A stretch of 64,000 nucleotides of DNA from Nocardia speluncae NBRC 108251 (GCF_001613245.1 NZ_BDBZ01000039.1:103160-167159); one strand, 5' to 3'; numbered from the stretch's first letter, positions 9,674 to 18,585 are shown. Program-made: numbers and translations. The notes: generated by a model not told the origin, from the letters alone.

Positions 9674-9709
9674 CCTTTCAGCCTGCACCACCGGCGATGG
9701 CAGGAGATA

Positions 9710-9723
9710 GGGCAAGAAGTCGT
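9710..9723 (-). promoter_or_regulatory. Possible DosR-like box upstream of otsB1-like gene
   Basis: GGGCAAGAAGTCGT on the plus strand matches the reverse complement of GGGACTTNNGGCCC at 9 of 12 fixed positions. It lies 37-50 bases before the chosen GTG start of the otsB1-like gene. It is less symmetrical than the boxes at 5294 and 11867. Confidence 0.25.
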
Positions 9724-9830
9724 CGACCGGTGCCCGGCGGTCCGCACCTGTATCGGAGACAGGGGCTTACTGCAGGCCCGCACGCCGGCCGGTGGCAAGA
9801 CCGTTCTCGCCGACCGGGTGTGTGCACAGG

Positions 9831-11186
9831 TCAGGGTGGCCCGAACGGCGGGTCGGACTGTCCGGCGCAGCGCGACATCTCTGCGAGGTCTGCCTCGATG
9901 GCAGCGGCGATCCGTTCAGCGGACAGCATGCTGTCGTAGTCGCCGAGCACGCCGAACCTTAGGAGGCCGTGGTAGCTGGTGACCGCGACGGCCAGGCCGA
10001 TGCGCATGGCCAGTGGCGGCAGTGCGAACACGTCCAGCACGGCACGACCGAGGAATGTCAGTGTGTCCTGTGGCCCGATTACGTTGGTGACCAGTGCTCC
10101 GACTGCCTGCTGCCGGTAGCGCACCGCGAACCGGAGCACGGCGGCCGCAGAGGCTGTCGGTAACAGTGCCGCCACGCCGAGCGCCAAGCCTTCGGCTTCC
10201 ACTTCGCCCGTCGCCCGCTGCCGGGCCACTCGCTGATGCACTCGGGTGAGGCGCTGGCGAACGGTTGCGGCATCCAGCGGCAGTTGCGGGGTGAGGGCGG
10301 CGACGACGTTGCCGCGTCCGTCCTCGGCCTCGGCGGGCCGGGTGGAGACCGGAACGAGGATGCGCAAGTGTTCGGTGGCCGGGTCCCTGCCCTGTGCGAT
10401 CAGTACCGACCGCACCGCGCCGGTGACCGCGGCGACCGCGACATCGTTGACGGTGACCCCGAACGCGGCACAGAGGGCGCGGATATCGACCAGATTCGCC
10501 TCGGCGACCCCGTAGCGGCGCCTGGGCCCGAGCCTGCCGGCGCCCAGTGAGCCGTTCCCTGCCGGTAGCAGTGCGCGGGTCAGGGTTACGGCGTTGCAGA
10601 CCAGATTCCCCGTGCCGCGGGCCGCGACGGCCGCCGCGCGTGTGCCGGCGGAGGCGAGGCTTGTCACGGTGGGAATCGCGGGCGGCGGCCCGGGTGGTGG
10701 GTGGCCGGGGTGTTCGTCGGTATCGTCGCAGAGTTGTTCGAACAACCGCATACCGGCCATACCGTCGATCATCGCGTGATGGGCCGCGAACAGCAGCGCC
10801 CATCGATCGATGTCGTATTCCTCGATGACCAGGCATCGCCACAGCGGGTGGTTTCTGTCGAATTTCTCGGTCGACTCCGCGGCGATCAGGTCGCACAGCT
10901 GCTGCCTGCCGCGTGGTTGCGGCAGGGCGCGCCACCGCACGTGTCGTGCCAGGTCCAAGCCGGGGTCGTCGACCCATCGGGGCGCCTGCAGCCCCAGGGG
11001 TGCCCGCTCGACTCGCTGCCGCAGGCGGGGATCGCTGTCGGCGCGCTGTTGAAGACGTTCGATGAGTTCTGGCTGCGAAGGTGCTTGCCCGGCCAGCACC
11101 GCGACGATGCCGATACCGACATCGGCGGTCGCGTCGGCATCTTCGATGTACAAGAATGCCGAATCGAGGGGGCGCAGGCGGCTCAT
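9831..11186 (-). CDS. WS/DGAT-family acyltransferase (second copy)
   Basis: 451-aa acyltransferase of the same family as the gene at 3813, for triacylglycerol or wax ester synthesis. It opens with the family-typical LRPLDSAFLYIEDAD, has the catalytic motif HHAMIDG (about residue 135), NDVAVAAVTGAVR and the C-terminal VTNVIGPQDTLTFLG segment. The ATG overlaps the stop of the CBS gene upstream (ATGA), so the two are translationally coupled. The otsB1-like gene follows in the same direction after about 155 bases. The coupling of storage-lipid and trehalose enzymes with a CBS protein fits a dormancy operon. Confidence 0.93.
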   Translation of the reverse strand: MSRLRPLDSAFLYIEDADATADVGIGIVAVLAGQAPSQPELIERLQQRADSDPRLRQRVERAPLGLQAPRWVDDPGLDLARHVRWRALPQPRGRQQLCDLIAAESTEKFDRNHPLWRCLVIEEYDIDRWALLFAAHHAMIDGMAGMRLFEQLCDDTDEHPGHPPPGPPPAIPTVTSLASAGTRAAAVAARGTGNLVCNAVTLTRALLPAGNGSLGAGRLGPRRRYGVAEANLVDIRALCAAFGVTVNDVAVAAVTGAVRSVLIAQGRDPATEHLRILVPVSTRPAEAEDGRGNVVAALTPQLPLDAATVRQRLTRVHQRVARQRATGEVEAEGLALGVAALLPTASAAAVLRFAVRYRQQAVGALVTNVIGPQDTLTFLGRAVLDVFALPPLAMRIGLAVAVTSYHGLLRFGVLGDYDSMLSAERIAAAIEADLAEMSRCAGQSDPPFGPP

Positions 11187-11605
11187 CGGCTGTCGTGCTC
11201 CGGCACCGCGGGCTCTCGCCCGGACAGCGGTCGGGCTTCGGAGATCGCCTCGATGAACCGGCCGACGGTTTCGTCCGGCAGCGCCCGGGCGAAACCGGCC
11301 TCGGTGAGTATGCCGACGAGCCGGTCCTGTTCGGTTACCGGAAGCCGGCGAATCCGGCAGCCCTGCGACACTGTCAGCGCGTCGGAGACGTCGCTGTCGA
11401 TATCGACGCTGCGCAGCATCGTCCCCTGGAGCAGACTACCGCTGGTCCAGCTATCAGGATCGGGTTCTACGGCAAGGCATTTCACCACGTTTTCCCGGTC
11501 GGTCACGATGCCGTGCTGCCGTATCTGCCGGGCCGCTGTGGTCATCGTGTCGCTCTGCCCACGGCAGGTGACGTCGCGGTGCGTGATGGATCGAATCGGT
11601 CTCAT
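11183..11605 (-). CDS. CBS-domain protein, Hrp1-like, with shortened first CBS
   Basis: 140-aa protein resembling mycobacterial Hrp1 (Rv2626c), a DosR-induced CBS-pair protein. The start of CBS1 (DVTCRGQSDTMTTAARQIRQHG) passes straight into the segment corresponding to TDRDIVIKGLA (here TDRENVVKCLAVEPD). About 15-18 residues of the first CBS core are therefore absent. The second CBS is intact: VSQGCRIRRLPVTEQDRLVG then ILTEAGFARALPDE. The ATG at 11605 follows GGGAG; an upstream in-frame TTG is less likely. It is coupled to the WS/DGAT gene downstream. Confidence 0.8.
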   Translation of the reverse strand: MRPIRSITHRDVTCRGQSDTMTTAARQIRQHGIVTDRENVVKCLAVEPDPDSWTSGSLLQGTMLRSVDIDSDVSDALTVSQGCRIRRLPVTEQDRLVGILTEAGFARALPDETVGRFIEAISEARPLSGREPAVPEHDSR

Positions 11606-11670
11606 CGCGAGATCTCCCAACGTCCGGGCGCTGCCGATTCAGCATCACCGACCCCGGTGCTCTCCTGTCA

Positions 11671-11684
11671 GGGCACAAAGTCAC
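11671..11684 (-). promoter_or_regulatory. DosR-like box upstream of the CBS-WS/DGAT operon
   Basis: GGGCACAAAGTCAC on the plus strand (read on the minus strand as GTGACTTTGTGCCC) fits 10 of 12 fixed positions of GGGACTTNNGGCCC. It lies 66-79 bases upstream of the CBS gene start, on the side expected for a promoter reading leftward. Confidence 0.45.
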
Positions 11685-11844
11685 CCGTCGCGCGTGGAAA
11701 GACACGAACTCGGGTCCCTCGATGACCGAACGGCCGCCGCCTCATCGGGGTAGCCGCCCCGCGACAGGTGGTATCCGACCCCCGGTGATGCCTGTCCAGC
11801 GGTCACCTCCGGACGGATTCGACCGTGTGCCCGGCGCGGCGGTC

Positions 11845-11880
11845 GGGACCATTTCCCCGCGCATCGGCGACTTCCGGCCC
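11845..11880 (+). promoter_or_regulatory. Tandem DosR-like boxes upstream of DUF2267 gene
   Basis: GGGACCATTTCCCC (11845-11858) and GCGACTTCCGGCCC (11867-11880) lie 80-115 bases before the DUF2267 gene start, with centres 22 bases apart. The second matches GGGACTTNNGGCCC at 11 of 12 fixed positions. Two boxes two helical turns apart is the arrangement seen at strong DosR promoters. Confidence 0.55.
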
Positions 11881-11959
11881 TCTCCGAGGCGGGCGGCCGG
11901 AATCGATGCTGGAGAAGCACCCCAGCCGGTATCTCGGCCCCCGTGAGGAAGGCAATGGT

Positions 11960-12619
11960 ATGGCGCATCACACCGATCCTCTGGCCGCGGAAGTTCACAC
12001 CGCGCACGCCTGGCTGAACACCATCGCCGACGGCCTGGGCACCGAGGACCGCCATTTCGCCCTCCGCGCCCTGCGCGCATGGATGCATGCGGTCCGTGAC
12101 CGGGTCGGGGTGTCCAACTCTGCCCATATGACCGCACAACTTCCCGAGTTCCTTCGCGGGGTGTGGTACGAGGGCTGGATACCTGCCAAAGTCCCGGTCC
12201 GCCACGGTGTGGCCTCGTTCATCGACCAGTTGGCCGAGGAGGCACGGATCGACCGCGACGATGTTGTCATGGTCGCGGGAAAAGTGACGCGGTCGTTGGA
12301 TCAGCTGTTCGCCCCCGGCCAGCTGGACAGGATATTCGCCGTTCTGCCTGCTCCGCTGGATATCGCTCTGTGGGGCGATTTCCTCGGCGAGACCACTGCG
12401 GCCAGGACCGTGTCGCCGGTCCGTGCCCTGCGTGCGCAGCGCAGGCATTCCCTCGCACAGCAGGTTCGGGTGCTGGGAGAAGCGGTTGCGGTGCTGGCCC
12501 GTGGGCTCGAACAGTTGCCGTCGCGTCCCGCCGACGAACAACAGGTCGCCGAGGCAGCGCAGTCGGCGCACCGGATTCTGCTGGCCGAGGGGCTGGTGGA
12601 TCAGCACGTGACGGAGTGA
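11960..12619 (+). CDS. DUF2267-domain protein
   Basis: 219-aa soluble protein. The DUF2267 region is at about residues 20-125: TAHAWLNTIADGLGTEDRHF, then ALRALRAWMHAVRDRV, LPEFLRGVWYEGW and FIDQLAEEA. The C-terminal part is alpha-helical and charged, without a recognised domain. The function of DUF2267 is unknown; such genes occur beside stress and dormancy genes in actinobacteria. The ATG at 11960 follows GAGGAAGG; the open frame upstream is without support. It begins the plus-strand series 12-16.6 kb. Confidence 0.85.
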   Translation: MAHHTDPLAAEVHTAHAWLNTIADGLGTEDRHFALRALRAWMHAVRDRVGVSNSAHMTAQLPEFLRGVWYEGWIPAKVPVRHGVASFIDQLAEEARIDRDDVVMVAGKVTRSLDQLFAPGQLDRIFAVLPAPLDIALWGDFLGETTAARTVSPVRALRAQRRHSLAQQVRVLGEAVAVLARGLEQLPSRPADEQQVAEAAQSAHRILLAEGLVDQHVTE

Positions 12620-12620
12620 G

Positions 12621-12875
12621 GTGAGCATGCTGCGGCCGACGGTGCCCCTGGGCCATCTGACCGGAATCCGGATCGGTGCACACTGGTCGGCGCTGGTCGC
12701 GGTGGTGGTGTTCACAGTATTGCCGGCCTCCGTGCTGTCCGACGGGTCGAGATCTGCGCCGGCGCTGTGGTCGGCCGCGCTGGGGCGCGCAGCCCCGCCG
12801 ACCGACCGTCGCGCCGGTCCCGCCCCCTCGAGGAACCCGTCAGGAGGACACGATGTCAGAACCGCAGGACGGTGA
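12621..12875 (+). pseudogene. N-terminal stub of Rip3-like site-2 protease (M50)
   Basis: The first 50 or so residues (VPLGHLTGIRIGAHWSALVA and the following hydrophobic segment) match the N-terminus of Rip3-type intramembrane zinc proteases, which begin with such a GRIxGxxVxxHWS pattern and a first membrane helix. The frame then runs into unrelated sequence and ends inside the next gene. The HExxH catalytic region and everything after it are missing. In M. tuberculosis the homologue Rv2625c belongs to the DosR set next to hrp1, which fits this location. It is a deletion relic unless the stub is still expressed. Confidence 0.6.
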
Positions 12876-14889
12876 CGCGCCGCGAGGTGTCTTCGCGGAC
12901 CGCCGCGAAGCCGGGCAAGCTCTCGCCCGGCTGCTCGAGCACTACCGTGGCGACCCCGACGTTGTGGTGCTGGGACTGGCGCGTGGCGGCCTACCGGTCG
13001 CCTGGGAGATCGCTGCCGCTCTTCATGCGCCGATGGACACGATGATCGTGCGCAAACTCGGAGCACCCGGCAATCCCGAATTCGCCATCGGGGCGCTGGC
13101 CTCCGATGGCCGGATGGTGCTCAACGACGACGTCGTACGCGCATTACAGCTGTCTGCCGAGCAAATTCGTGCCATCGCCCGGGAGCAAGCAGTGGAGCTC
13201 GCGCGGCGCGAAGCCGCCTACCGGCCCGGGCGCGGACCACTGGATGTCGCCGGCCGGACCGTGATCCTCGTCGACGACGGGCTCGCTACGGGCGCGACCA
13301 TGTTCGCCGCCATCGACGCGATCCGCCGGGCGGAACCGAAACAGATCGTCGTCGCTGTCGCCGCGGCACCGGAATCCACCTGTCGCGAACTCGGCGCCGC
13401 GGTCGATGATTTCGTCTGCGCAACGATGCCGTCGCCGTTTCGGGCGGTCGGCGAATCCTACTGGGATTTCACCCAGGTCACCGACGAACAGGTCAGACAA
13501 CTGATCGCCACCCCCACCGTCGGCGCACCCCCGGTCGCGGTTCCCGACTCAGCGGTCCTGCGCGATGCGGCCGTCGACGCCCCGGCCGGGATCCCGCCGG
13601 GAAAGGTCGTCGACGATCTGGTCGGCGATGCCCGCTTCGTGCTCATCGGCGAGAGCTCGCACGGCACCCACGAGTTCTATTCGGCCCGCGCCGAGATCAC
13701 CAAACGGCTCATCGAACGCCACGGGTTCACCGCAGTCGCTGTCGAAGCCGATTGGCCCGACGCCTACCGTGTCAACCGGTTCCTGCGCGGCCGCGGCGAC
13801 GACCGCGACGCAGAGCAAGCACTGGCAAGTTTCGAACGTTTCCCGGCCTGGATGTGGCGCAACACCGCGGTCCGCGACTTCGTTGACTGGCTGCACACCC
13901 ACAACGCGCGCTGCCGTACCGCCGGCGCCCCCGAGACCGGGTTTTACGGGCTCGATCTCTACAGCCTGCACCGGTCGATGCAGCAGGTGCTGCGTTATCT
14001 CGAACATGTCGACCCGCGCGCCGCGCAGCGGGCCCGAGTCCGCTACGCCTGCTTCGATCAGGTCAGCGGGGACGACGGGGAGGCCTACGGTTTCTCCGCG
14101 GCGTTCGGCGCCGGTGCGTCGTGCGAAAAGGAGGTGGTCGACCAACTCGTCGAACTGCAGCGGGGACTGCTCACCGCCACCATGTCACACGGTCAGGGCT
14201 CCGAGGAACAATTCGACGCGCTCCGCAACGCCTGGTCGGTCCGCAACGCCGAGGCCTACTACCGCGCAATGTTTTCCGGCCGAGTCCACTCGTGGAATCT
14301 GCGTGACCGGCACATGGCCCAAACCCTGGACGCGCTGGCAACCCACATGTCCCGGCCGGGCCGTTACGGCCGTGTCCATGGCGAACCGCGCATCGTGGTG
14401 TGGGCACACAACTCCCATGTGGGTGACGCGCGCGCCACAGAATTGGGTGCCGAAGGGCAGGTGACCCTGGGCCAGCTGATCCGGCAACGCCACCCGACCG
14501 GCTGCCACAGTATCGGGTTCACCACCAGCTCCGGCACGGTCACCGCCGCCCGCCAGTGGGGTGGTACGGCCCTGCGGGAAACCGTGCGAGAACCGTTGCC
14601 GTCCAGTCTCGAAGGGCTGCTGCACGACACCGGCAACCCGGAATTCCTGCTCCGGCTCGACATCCCCGGCCCCGCCGCCGAACTGTTGAACACACCACGG
14701 ATACAGCGCGCGATCGGTGTGGTCTACAGCCCTGGGACCGAACGGCAGAGCCACTATTTCCATGCCCGCACTACCCAGCAGTTCGACGCATTGATCCATA
14801 TCGACCGCACCACCGCTGTGCAACCACTGGAACCGGACAGCCGCCACGACGCGGGCGCCATACCGGAAAGCTACCCCACCGGGCTATGA
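12853..14889 (+). CDS. Phosphoribosyltransferase-erythromycin esterase fusion (Rv2030c-like)
   Basis: 678-aa fusion. Residues about 10-215 form a type I phosphoribosyltransferase with the PRPP loop VILVDDGLATGATM. Residues about 240-665 form an erythromycin-esterase-like domain with LIGESSHGTHEFYSARAEIT, WPDAYRVNRF and VVWAHNSHVGD, holding the His/Glu residues typical of that hydrolase family. Length and domain order match M. tuberculosis Rv2030c, a DosR-regulon gene next to hspX. The substrate is unknown, and real macrolide esterase activity is not implied. The ATG at 12853 follows AGGAGGACACG. Confidence 0.92.
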   Translation: MSEPQDGDAPRGVFADRREAGQALARLLEHYRGDPDVVVLGLARGGLPVAWEIAAALHAPMDTMIVRKLGAPGNPEFAIGALASDGRMVLNDDVVRALQLSAEQIRAIAREQAVELARREAAYRPGRGPLDVAGRTVILVDDGLATGATMFAAIDAIRRAEPKQIVVAVAAAPESTCRELGAAVDDFVCATMPSPFRAVGESYWDFTQVTDEQVRQLIATPTVGAPPVAVPDSAVLRDAAVDAPAGIPPGKVVDDLVGDARFVLIGESSHGTHEFYSARAEITKRLIERHGFTAVAVEADWPDAYRVNRFLRGRGDDRDAEQALASFERFPAWMWRNTAVRDFVDWLHTHNARCRTAGAPETGFYGLDLYSLHRSMQQVLRYLEHVDPRAAQRARVRYACFDQVSGDDGEAYGFSAAFGAGASCEKEVVDQLVELQRGLLTATMSHGQGSEEQFDALRNAWSVRNAEAYYRAMFSGRVHSWNLRDRHMAQTLDALATHMSRPGRYGRVHGEPRIVVWAHNSHVGDARATELGAEGQVTLGQLIRQRHPTGCHSIGFTTSSGTVTAARQWGGTALRETVREPLPSSLEGLLHDTGNPEFLLRLDIPGPAAELLNTPRIQRAIGVVYSPGTERQSHYFHARTTQQFDALIHIDRTTAVQPLEPDSRHDAGAIPESYPTGL

Positions 14890-14955
14890 GTGCAGCCGCG
14901 CCTACTGCGCGGGGACAGCCACGATGCTCCCGAGAATGATATGGAGGTGGCGGCA

Positions 14956-15837
14956 ATGATCGAGCTCGCCGGGCTGACCAAAACTTACCGGCACACGGTG
15001 GCACTCGACGATGTGACCGTGCAGATACCTGCGGGTGTGGTCTTCGGATACGTCGGACCCAACGGGGCAGGCAAAACCACCACCATCCGCATCCTGGCCG
15101 GGCTGATGCGGCCCACACGCGGTTCGGCGCGAATCTGCGGCGCCGATACGGTGCGGGAACGGGAAAAGGCGCAAGACCACATCGGCTATCTGCCGGGCCA
15201 ATTCGTCGCCTACCCCGACCTGACCGGCGCGCAATACCTGGACTATCTGGCACACCTGCACGGAGGTGTCGACCCGAAACGACGCCGCGGTATCGCTGAA
15301 CGCCTCGACCTCGACCTCGCCACTCGCATCGGTGCGATGTCACACGGCAATCGGCAGAAGGTCGGCATCGTGCAGGCGTTCATGACCGAACCGGACGCGC
15401 TGGTGCTCGACGAACCGACCACCGGCCTCGACCCCCTGGTTCAGCGGGAATTCCTGGCCATGGTGCGTGAGTCTCGCGACAACGGGTGCACCGTTTTCCT
15501 CTCGTCGCACGTGCTGTCGGAGGTGGAAGCGGTCGCCGACAGCGTCGGAATGCTACGCAAGGGCCGGCTCATCGACGTCGGGGCCGTCGCCGAATTCACC
15601 GGCCGGACACTGCGGCGCCTCGATGTGACTTTCGGCGCCCGGCCGCCGGATACGGCCCGGCTACGTGGTCTGGCAGAGGTCCGGAACGTGCAGCAGGACT
15701 CGCAGCACATACAGATCGAAGTGCAGGGGTCCACCGCCGAATTGCTCAAAGCAATCGCACCCTATGACGTGGTCGACATCGCGAGCCATGAACCCGATCT
15801 AGAAGAGATCTTTCTCAGCCACTACGGACAGGACTGA
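14956..15837 (+). CDS. ABC transporter ATP-binding protein
   Basis: 293-aa ABC ATPase of the drug/Na exporter (CcmA/DrrA-like) class. Walker A is GPNGAGKTTT, the signature region is MSHGNRQKVGIVQAF, Walker B is ALVLDEPTTGLDPL and the switch is LSSHVLSEVE. The C-terminal 80 residues are the usual extension of this class. The ATG at 14956 follows GGAGGTGGCGGCA. It sits six bases before the permease gene, and the two form an exporter, probably a 2+2 complex. The start follows the esterase fusion by 66 bases in the same direction, so it may share its transcript. Confidence 0.93.
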   Translation: MIELAGLTKTYRHTVALDDVTVQIPAGVVFGYVGPNGAGKTTTIRILAGLMRPTRGSARICGADTVREREKAQDHIGYLPGQFVAYPDLTGAQYLDYLAHLHGGVDPKRRRGIAERLDLDLATRIGAMSHGNRQKVGIVQAFMTEPDALVLDEPTTGLDPLVQREFLAMVRESRDNGCTVFLSSHVLSEVEAVADSVGMLRKGRLIDVGAVAEFTGRTLRRLDVTFGARPPDTARLRGLAEVRNVQQDSQHIQIEVQGSTAELLKAIAPYDVVDIASHEPDLEEIFLSHYGQD

Positions 15838-15843
15838 AACACC

Positions 15844-16638
15844 ATGCTGCGCAGCGTGTATCTGAAATCCCTGCGTGATCAACGGCGCGGGCTTCTCGGC
15901 TGGAGTATCGGTATGGTTGCGCTGGTGCTCTTGGAGAGTGCCTTGTGGCCGTCGATCTCGGAAACCGGGGGAATGCAGGACATCGTGGAGAACTACCCCG
16001 AAGCGCTGCGCGAACTGTTCGACCTGGACGCATTCGGGACGGGCACCGGGTTTCTCAACGTCGAACTGTTCAGCATGCTGCTACCGATCCTGTTCCTGGT
16101 CTTCGCAATCGGGCGCGGCGCCAAGGCGATCGCGGGCGAAGAGGAACGCGGAACACTGGAAGTGCTGATGGTGACCAGGATATCGCCGGTGCGGCTCATG
16201 CTCGAGCAAGCGGCAGTGCTGGTCACCGCTGTCTTCGCGCTGGGTGTGGTGTTGTGTGTCGCGGTGGTGGTGTTCTCGGCGGTGTTCGGTCTCGAGGTCA
16301 CCATCGGTTCGGCGGTGACCGGAGCACTGTCGATGGTGCTCATCGGTATCGAATTCGGTCTGCTCGCACTGGCCATCGGTGCCGCGACCGGCCATCGAGT
16401 GCTCGCAGCGACTGTCACGGCGGTCTTCGCGGTCGCGGCCTATGTCCTGTATGTGGCGAGCAAGCTCGTGGAGGCTGTGCGTCCCTGGGGGCCGCTGTCA
16501 CCGTTTCACCAAGCCATAGAAGGTGGGCCGCTGGGGGCCGGGCTTCCCGCCGCCTATGGCTGGCTGCTGCTCGCCGGAGCCCTGGTGCTGCTGGCGGGAC
16601 TACCGATCTTCGATCGACGCGACATCGCCGGTGTGTGA
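15844..16638 (+). CDS. ABC-2 type transporter permease
   Basis: 264-aa membrane protein with six predicted helices. It starts MLRSVYLKSLRDQRRGLLGW, has the AIAGEEERGTLEVLMVTRIS loop typical of ABC-2 permeases of antibiotic or lipid exporters, and ends in a short cytosolic tail (FDRRDIAGV). It pairs with the ATPase immediately upstream. The substrate cannot be read from sequence. The gene converges with the universal stress gene at 16739. Confidence 0.9.
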   Translation: MLRSVYLKSLRDQRRGLLGWSIGMVALVLLESALWPSISETGGMQDIVENYPEALRELFDLDAFGTGTGFLNVELFSMLLPILFLVFAIGRGAKAIAGEEERGTLEVLMVTRISPVRLMLEQAAVLVTAVFALGVVLCVAVVVFSAVFGLEVTIGSAVTGALSMVLIGIEFGLLALAIGAATGHRVLAATVTAVFAVAAYVLYVASKLVEAVRPWGPLSPFHQAIEGGPLGAGLPAAYGWLLLAGALVLLAGLPIFDRRDIAGV

Positions 16639-16738
16639 TTCTGATCGGGTCGGGCGCATAGGTGCCTCGTCACCGTCAATGCATGCCTCCCCCACGATCA
16701 GGGTCTCGTCAGCGGTAACCGGTCTCGGCGGCCGGCGG

Positions 16739-17647
16739 TCAGGTTTGGTGGGCAACCAGGACCGGGCAGTGGGCTCGTTGCACGATGATGTTGCTGGTGG
16801 AGCCCATGAGCAGACCGTGGAACCCGCCGCGGCCACGGCTACCGACCACGACGAGCTGCGCCGACTTGGACCAGTCGATCAGGTGCAGGTCCGGGCCGGC
16901 CAGGTAGATCTTGTTGATAACCTCGACGTCAGGGTATTTCTCCGTCCACTCGGCGAGCCACTCGCTCAGTTGTGCCTCCGCCGCAGCGGCGATGTCGGGA
17001 TCGTCGACGATCTCCGGCATGCCGGCGAACCAGTGGAAACGCAGATCGTGCCAGGCGTGGAGGGCAACTAGGGGGGCTCGCATCAGGTCTGCTTCGGCGA
17101 ACGCGGCGGCCGCGGCAGCGTGACTGGCCGACGTTCCGTCGAGGCCCACGACGACGGGCCGCTCACGGCCCATGCCCGATTCGGGCCCGTGCCCGCGCAC
17201 CACGACGACTTTCCCGTGACCGTGGCTGGTGACCGCGAGCAGAGTCGATCCGAGATGAGCCAGCGTGGATCCTTCTCCGGAGGCGCCGATCACGGTCAGT
17301 TCGGCGGAGGCGGACTCTTCCACCAGTAGCCGCGCAGGTTCCGCATCGGACAGTTCGGTCTCCACCTTCAGAGAAGGGGCAATCTGCAGCGCTAGAGAAC
17401 GGGCGTGCTCCACGCAGTCGTTTCCGCGTCGATACGCTGCCTCGAGCACTGGCCGCTCCATCTGGTAGTAGACGCCGGTGAGGGTGCGCGCGGCAGCCAG
17501 GTTGTATCCGTGCACGATGCGCAGCCGCCAGCCGCGTTGGGAGGCGGTTCGGCCGGCCCAACGCGCGGCAAGCTCGGACGGCTCGGAGCTGTCGACACCG
17601 ACGACGATCGATGGGGGCGACTCGGGCGACTGTGCGGAACTGTCCAT
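16739..17647 (-). CDS. Universal stress protein, tandem UspA domains
   Basis: 302-aa protein with two UspA folds. The C-terminal domain has the full ATP-binding signature GSRGRGGFHGLLMGSTSN; the N-terminal domain has the weaker GASGEGSTLAHLGSTLLA, so ATP binding may be confined to one half. IVVGVDSSEPSELAARWAGR opens the first fold. The start at 17647 follows GAAGGACCGCCGTC. It is more diverged from the copies at 1810 and 19325 than they are from each other. A DosR-like box lies about 90 bases upstream. Confidence 0.9.
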   Translation of the reverse strand: MDSSAQSPESPPSIVVGVDSSEPSELAARWAGRTASQRGWRLRIVHGYNLAAARTLTGVYYQMERPVLEAAYRRGNDCVEHARSLALQIAPSLKVETELSDAEPARLLVEESASAELTVIGASGEGSTLAHLGSTLLAVTSHGHGKVVVVRGHGPESGMGRERPVVVGLDGTSASHAAAAAAFAEADLMRAPLVALHAWHDLRFHWFAGMPEIVDDPDIAAAAEAQLSEWLAEWTEKYPDVEVINKIYLAGPDLHLIDWSKSAQLVVVGSRGRGGFHGLLMGSTSNIIVQRAHCPVLVAHQT

Positions 17648-17737
17648 GACGGCGGTCCTTCGGGCTCCGAAGCGGCGATCCTTCGAGACTAGGCCGGTAG
17701 GTACAACCGCCGCGGTTGTCATTCGTCACCCATACCC

Positions 17738-17751
17738 GGGACTTCGGTCGC
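17738..17751. promoter_or_regulatory. DosR-like box upstream of universal stress gene
   Basis: GGGACTTCGGTCGC lies 91-104 bases upstream of the start of the minus-strand universal stress gene. It matches GGGACT exactly and GTCCC with one change, one of the better box matches in the island. Confidence 0.45.
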
Positions 17752-17881
17752 CTGCACCCCGGCACGACCACTGAGCAACCCCGGCCACGTAGCCCGGCCG
17801 AGACTGCCCTCGCCAGGCCTGGCCCAGGGTTTGTGTGCGCTCGCGGACGTCGGGAGGACAGGGCGCTGCGGCGCGGCACCC

Positions 17882-18502
17882 TCAGCGGCTATCGCGCTCG
17901 CTGGTGGTGAATGCCGGCGGGCCGTGGTAGGGGCGTTGCAGAGCGGCGAATTCGGGTGTGCTCGCGGCGTCGATCACCGCGCGCAGCAGTGCGGTGGCGC
18001 GGTGAGGGGGCGGGGGCGCGGTGAGCACTGGCCCACCGAATCCTTGCCCGTCGATCGAAATGATGGGGCTGCCGCCGCGAGCGCCGAGAGCCTGCTGGGA
18101 GGCCCGGTGGGCTTCGGCGACCAGGGAGTCGAACGAGGCGTCGTCGAGGGCGGCGAGAAAGCCCGAATCCAGGCCGGCTTCAGCAAGCGCCGCCGCGGCG
18201 GCGGCATCGTCGTCGGGATCCGGTCCTCGAGGATGCAGCCGAGGCCCCAACGCCAGGTAGAGCGGAACGAACCCCGCGGGACCATGGCGCTGTTCGGCGG
18301 CGGCGAACATGCGCCCGAACCGGCGTGAACAGATGATCATCGGTTCCTGGCCGGCGTCGATGGTCTGAGCATCGTTGAGTACCGCCAGACTCATCTGTTT
18401 CACGGCCACCGTGTGCTCGCCGTGTGCGGCGTCGAGCAGCCAGCGGGCTGTGACCCAGGCGAACGGGCATACCGGGTCTACATACAAGTCGATCTCGGCC
18501 AT
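17882..18502 (-). CDS. DsbA-like thioredoxin-fold protein, monothiol (Rv2466c-like)
   Basis: 206-aa cytosolic protein of the DSBA oxidoreductase superfamily, resembling mycobacterial Rv2466c, a mycothiol-dependent reductase (DPLCPWCWITSRW). Here the site reads DPVCPFAWVTARW, so the second cysteine of CxxC is replaced by alanine. A monothiol mechanism (mycothiol adducts) or a non-redox role is expected. MSLAVLND and the later GGSPIISIDGQGFGGPV segment (cis-Pro region) are conserved. The start at 18502 follows GAAGGAGGACCGTG. A large palindromic operator lies 56-83 bases upstream. Confidence 0.85.
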   Translation of the reverse strand: MAEIDLYVDPVCPFAWVTARWLLDAAHGEHTVAVKQMSLAVLNDAQTIDAGQEPMIICSRRFGRMFAAAEQRHGPAGFVPLYLALGPRLHPRGPDPDDDAAAAAALAEAGLDSGFLAALDDASFDSLVAEAHRASQQALGARGGSPIISIDGQGFGGPVLTAPPPPHRATALLRAVIDAASTPEFAALQRPYHGPPAFTTSERDSR

Positions 18503-18557
18503 CACGGTCCTCCTTCGCGGGGTTCCGGCCGGTGCGCGGGCGGGTGCCCTCCACTTG

Positions 18558-18585
18558 CCCAATATACCCCCTGGGGTATATTGGG
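18558..18585. promoter_or_regulatory. CsoR/CstR-type palindromic operator
   Basis: CCCAATATACCCC and GGGGTATATTGGG form a perfect 13-bp inverted repeat with a 2-base centre (CT). The core ATACCCCCTGGGGTAT is the pattern bound by CsoR-family repressors (copper, or persulfide in CstR). It sits between the DsbA-like gene (minus) and a DUF302 remnant (plus), 56 bases from the former's start. No CsoR-family gene is visible in the window, so the regulator must be encoded elsewhere. Confidence 0.65.

Noticed and set aside
17654..17667. GGTCCTTCGGGCTC as another DosR-like box
   Set aside because: It coincides with the ribosome binding site of the universal stress gene and cannot be a normal upstream activator site.
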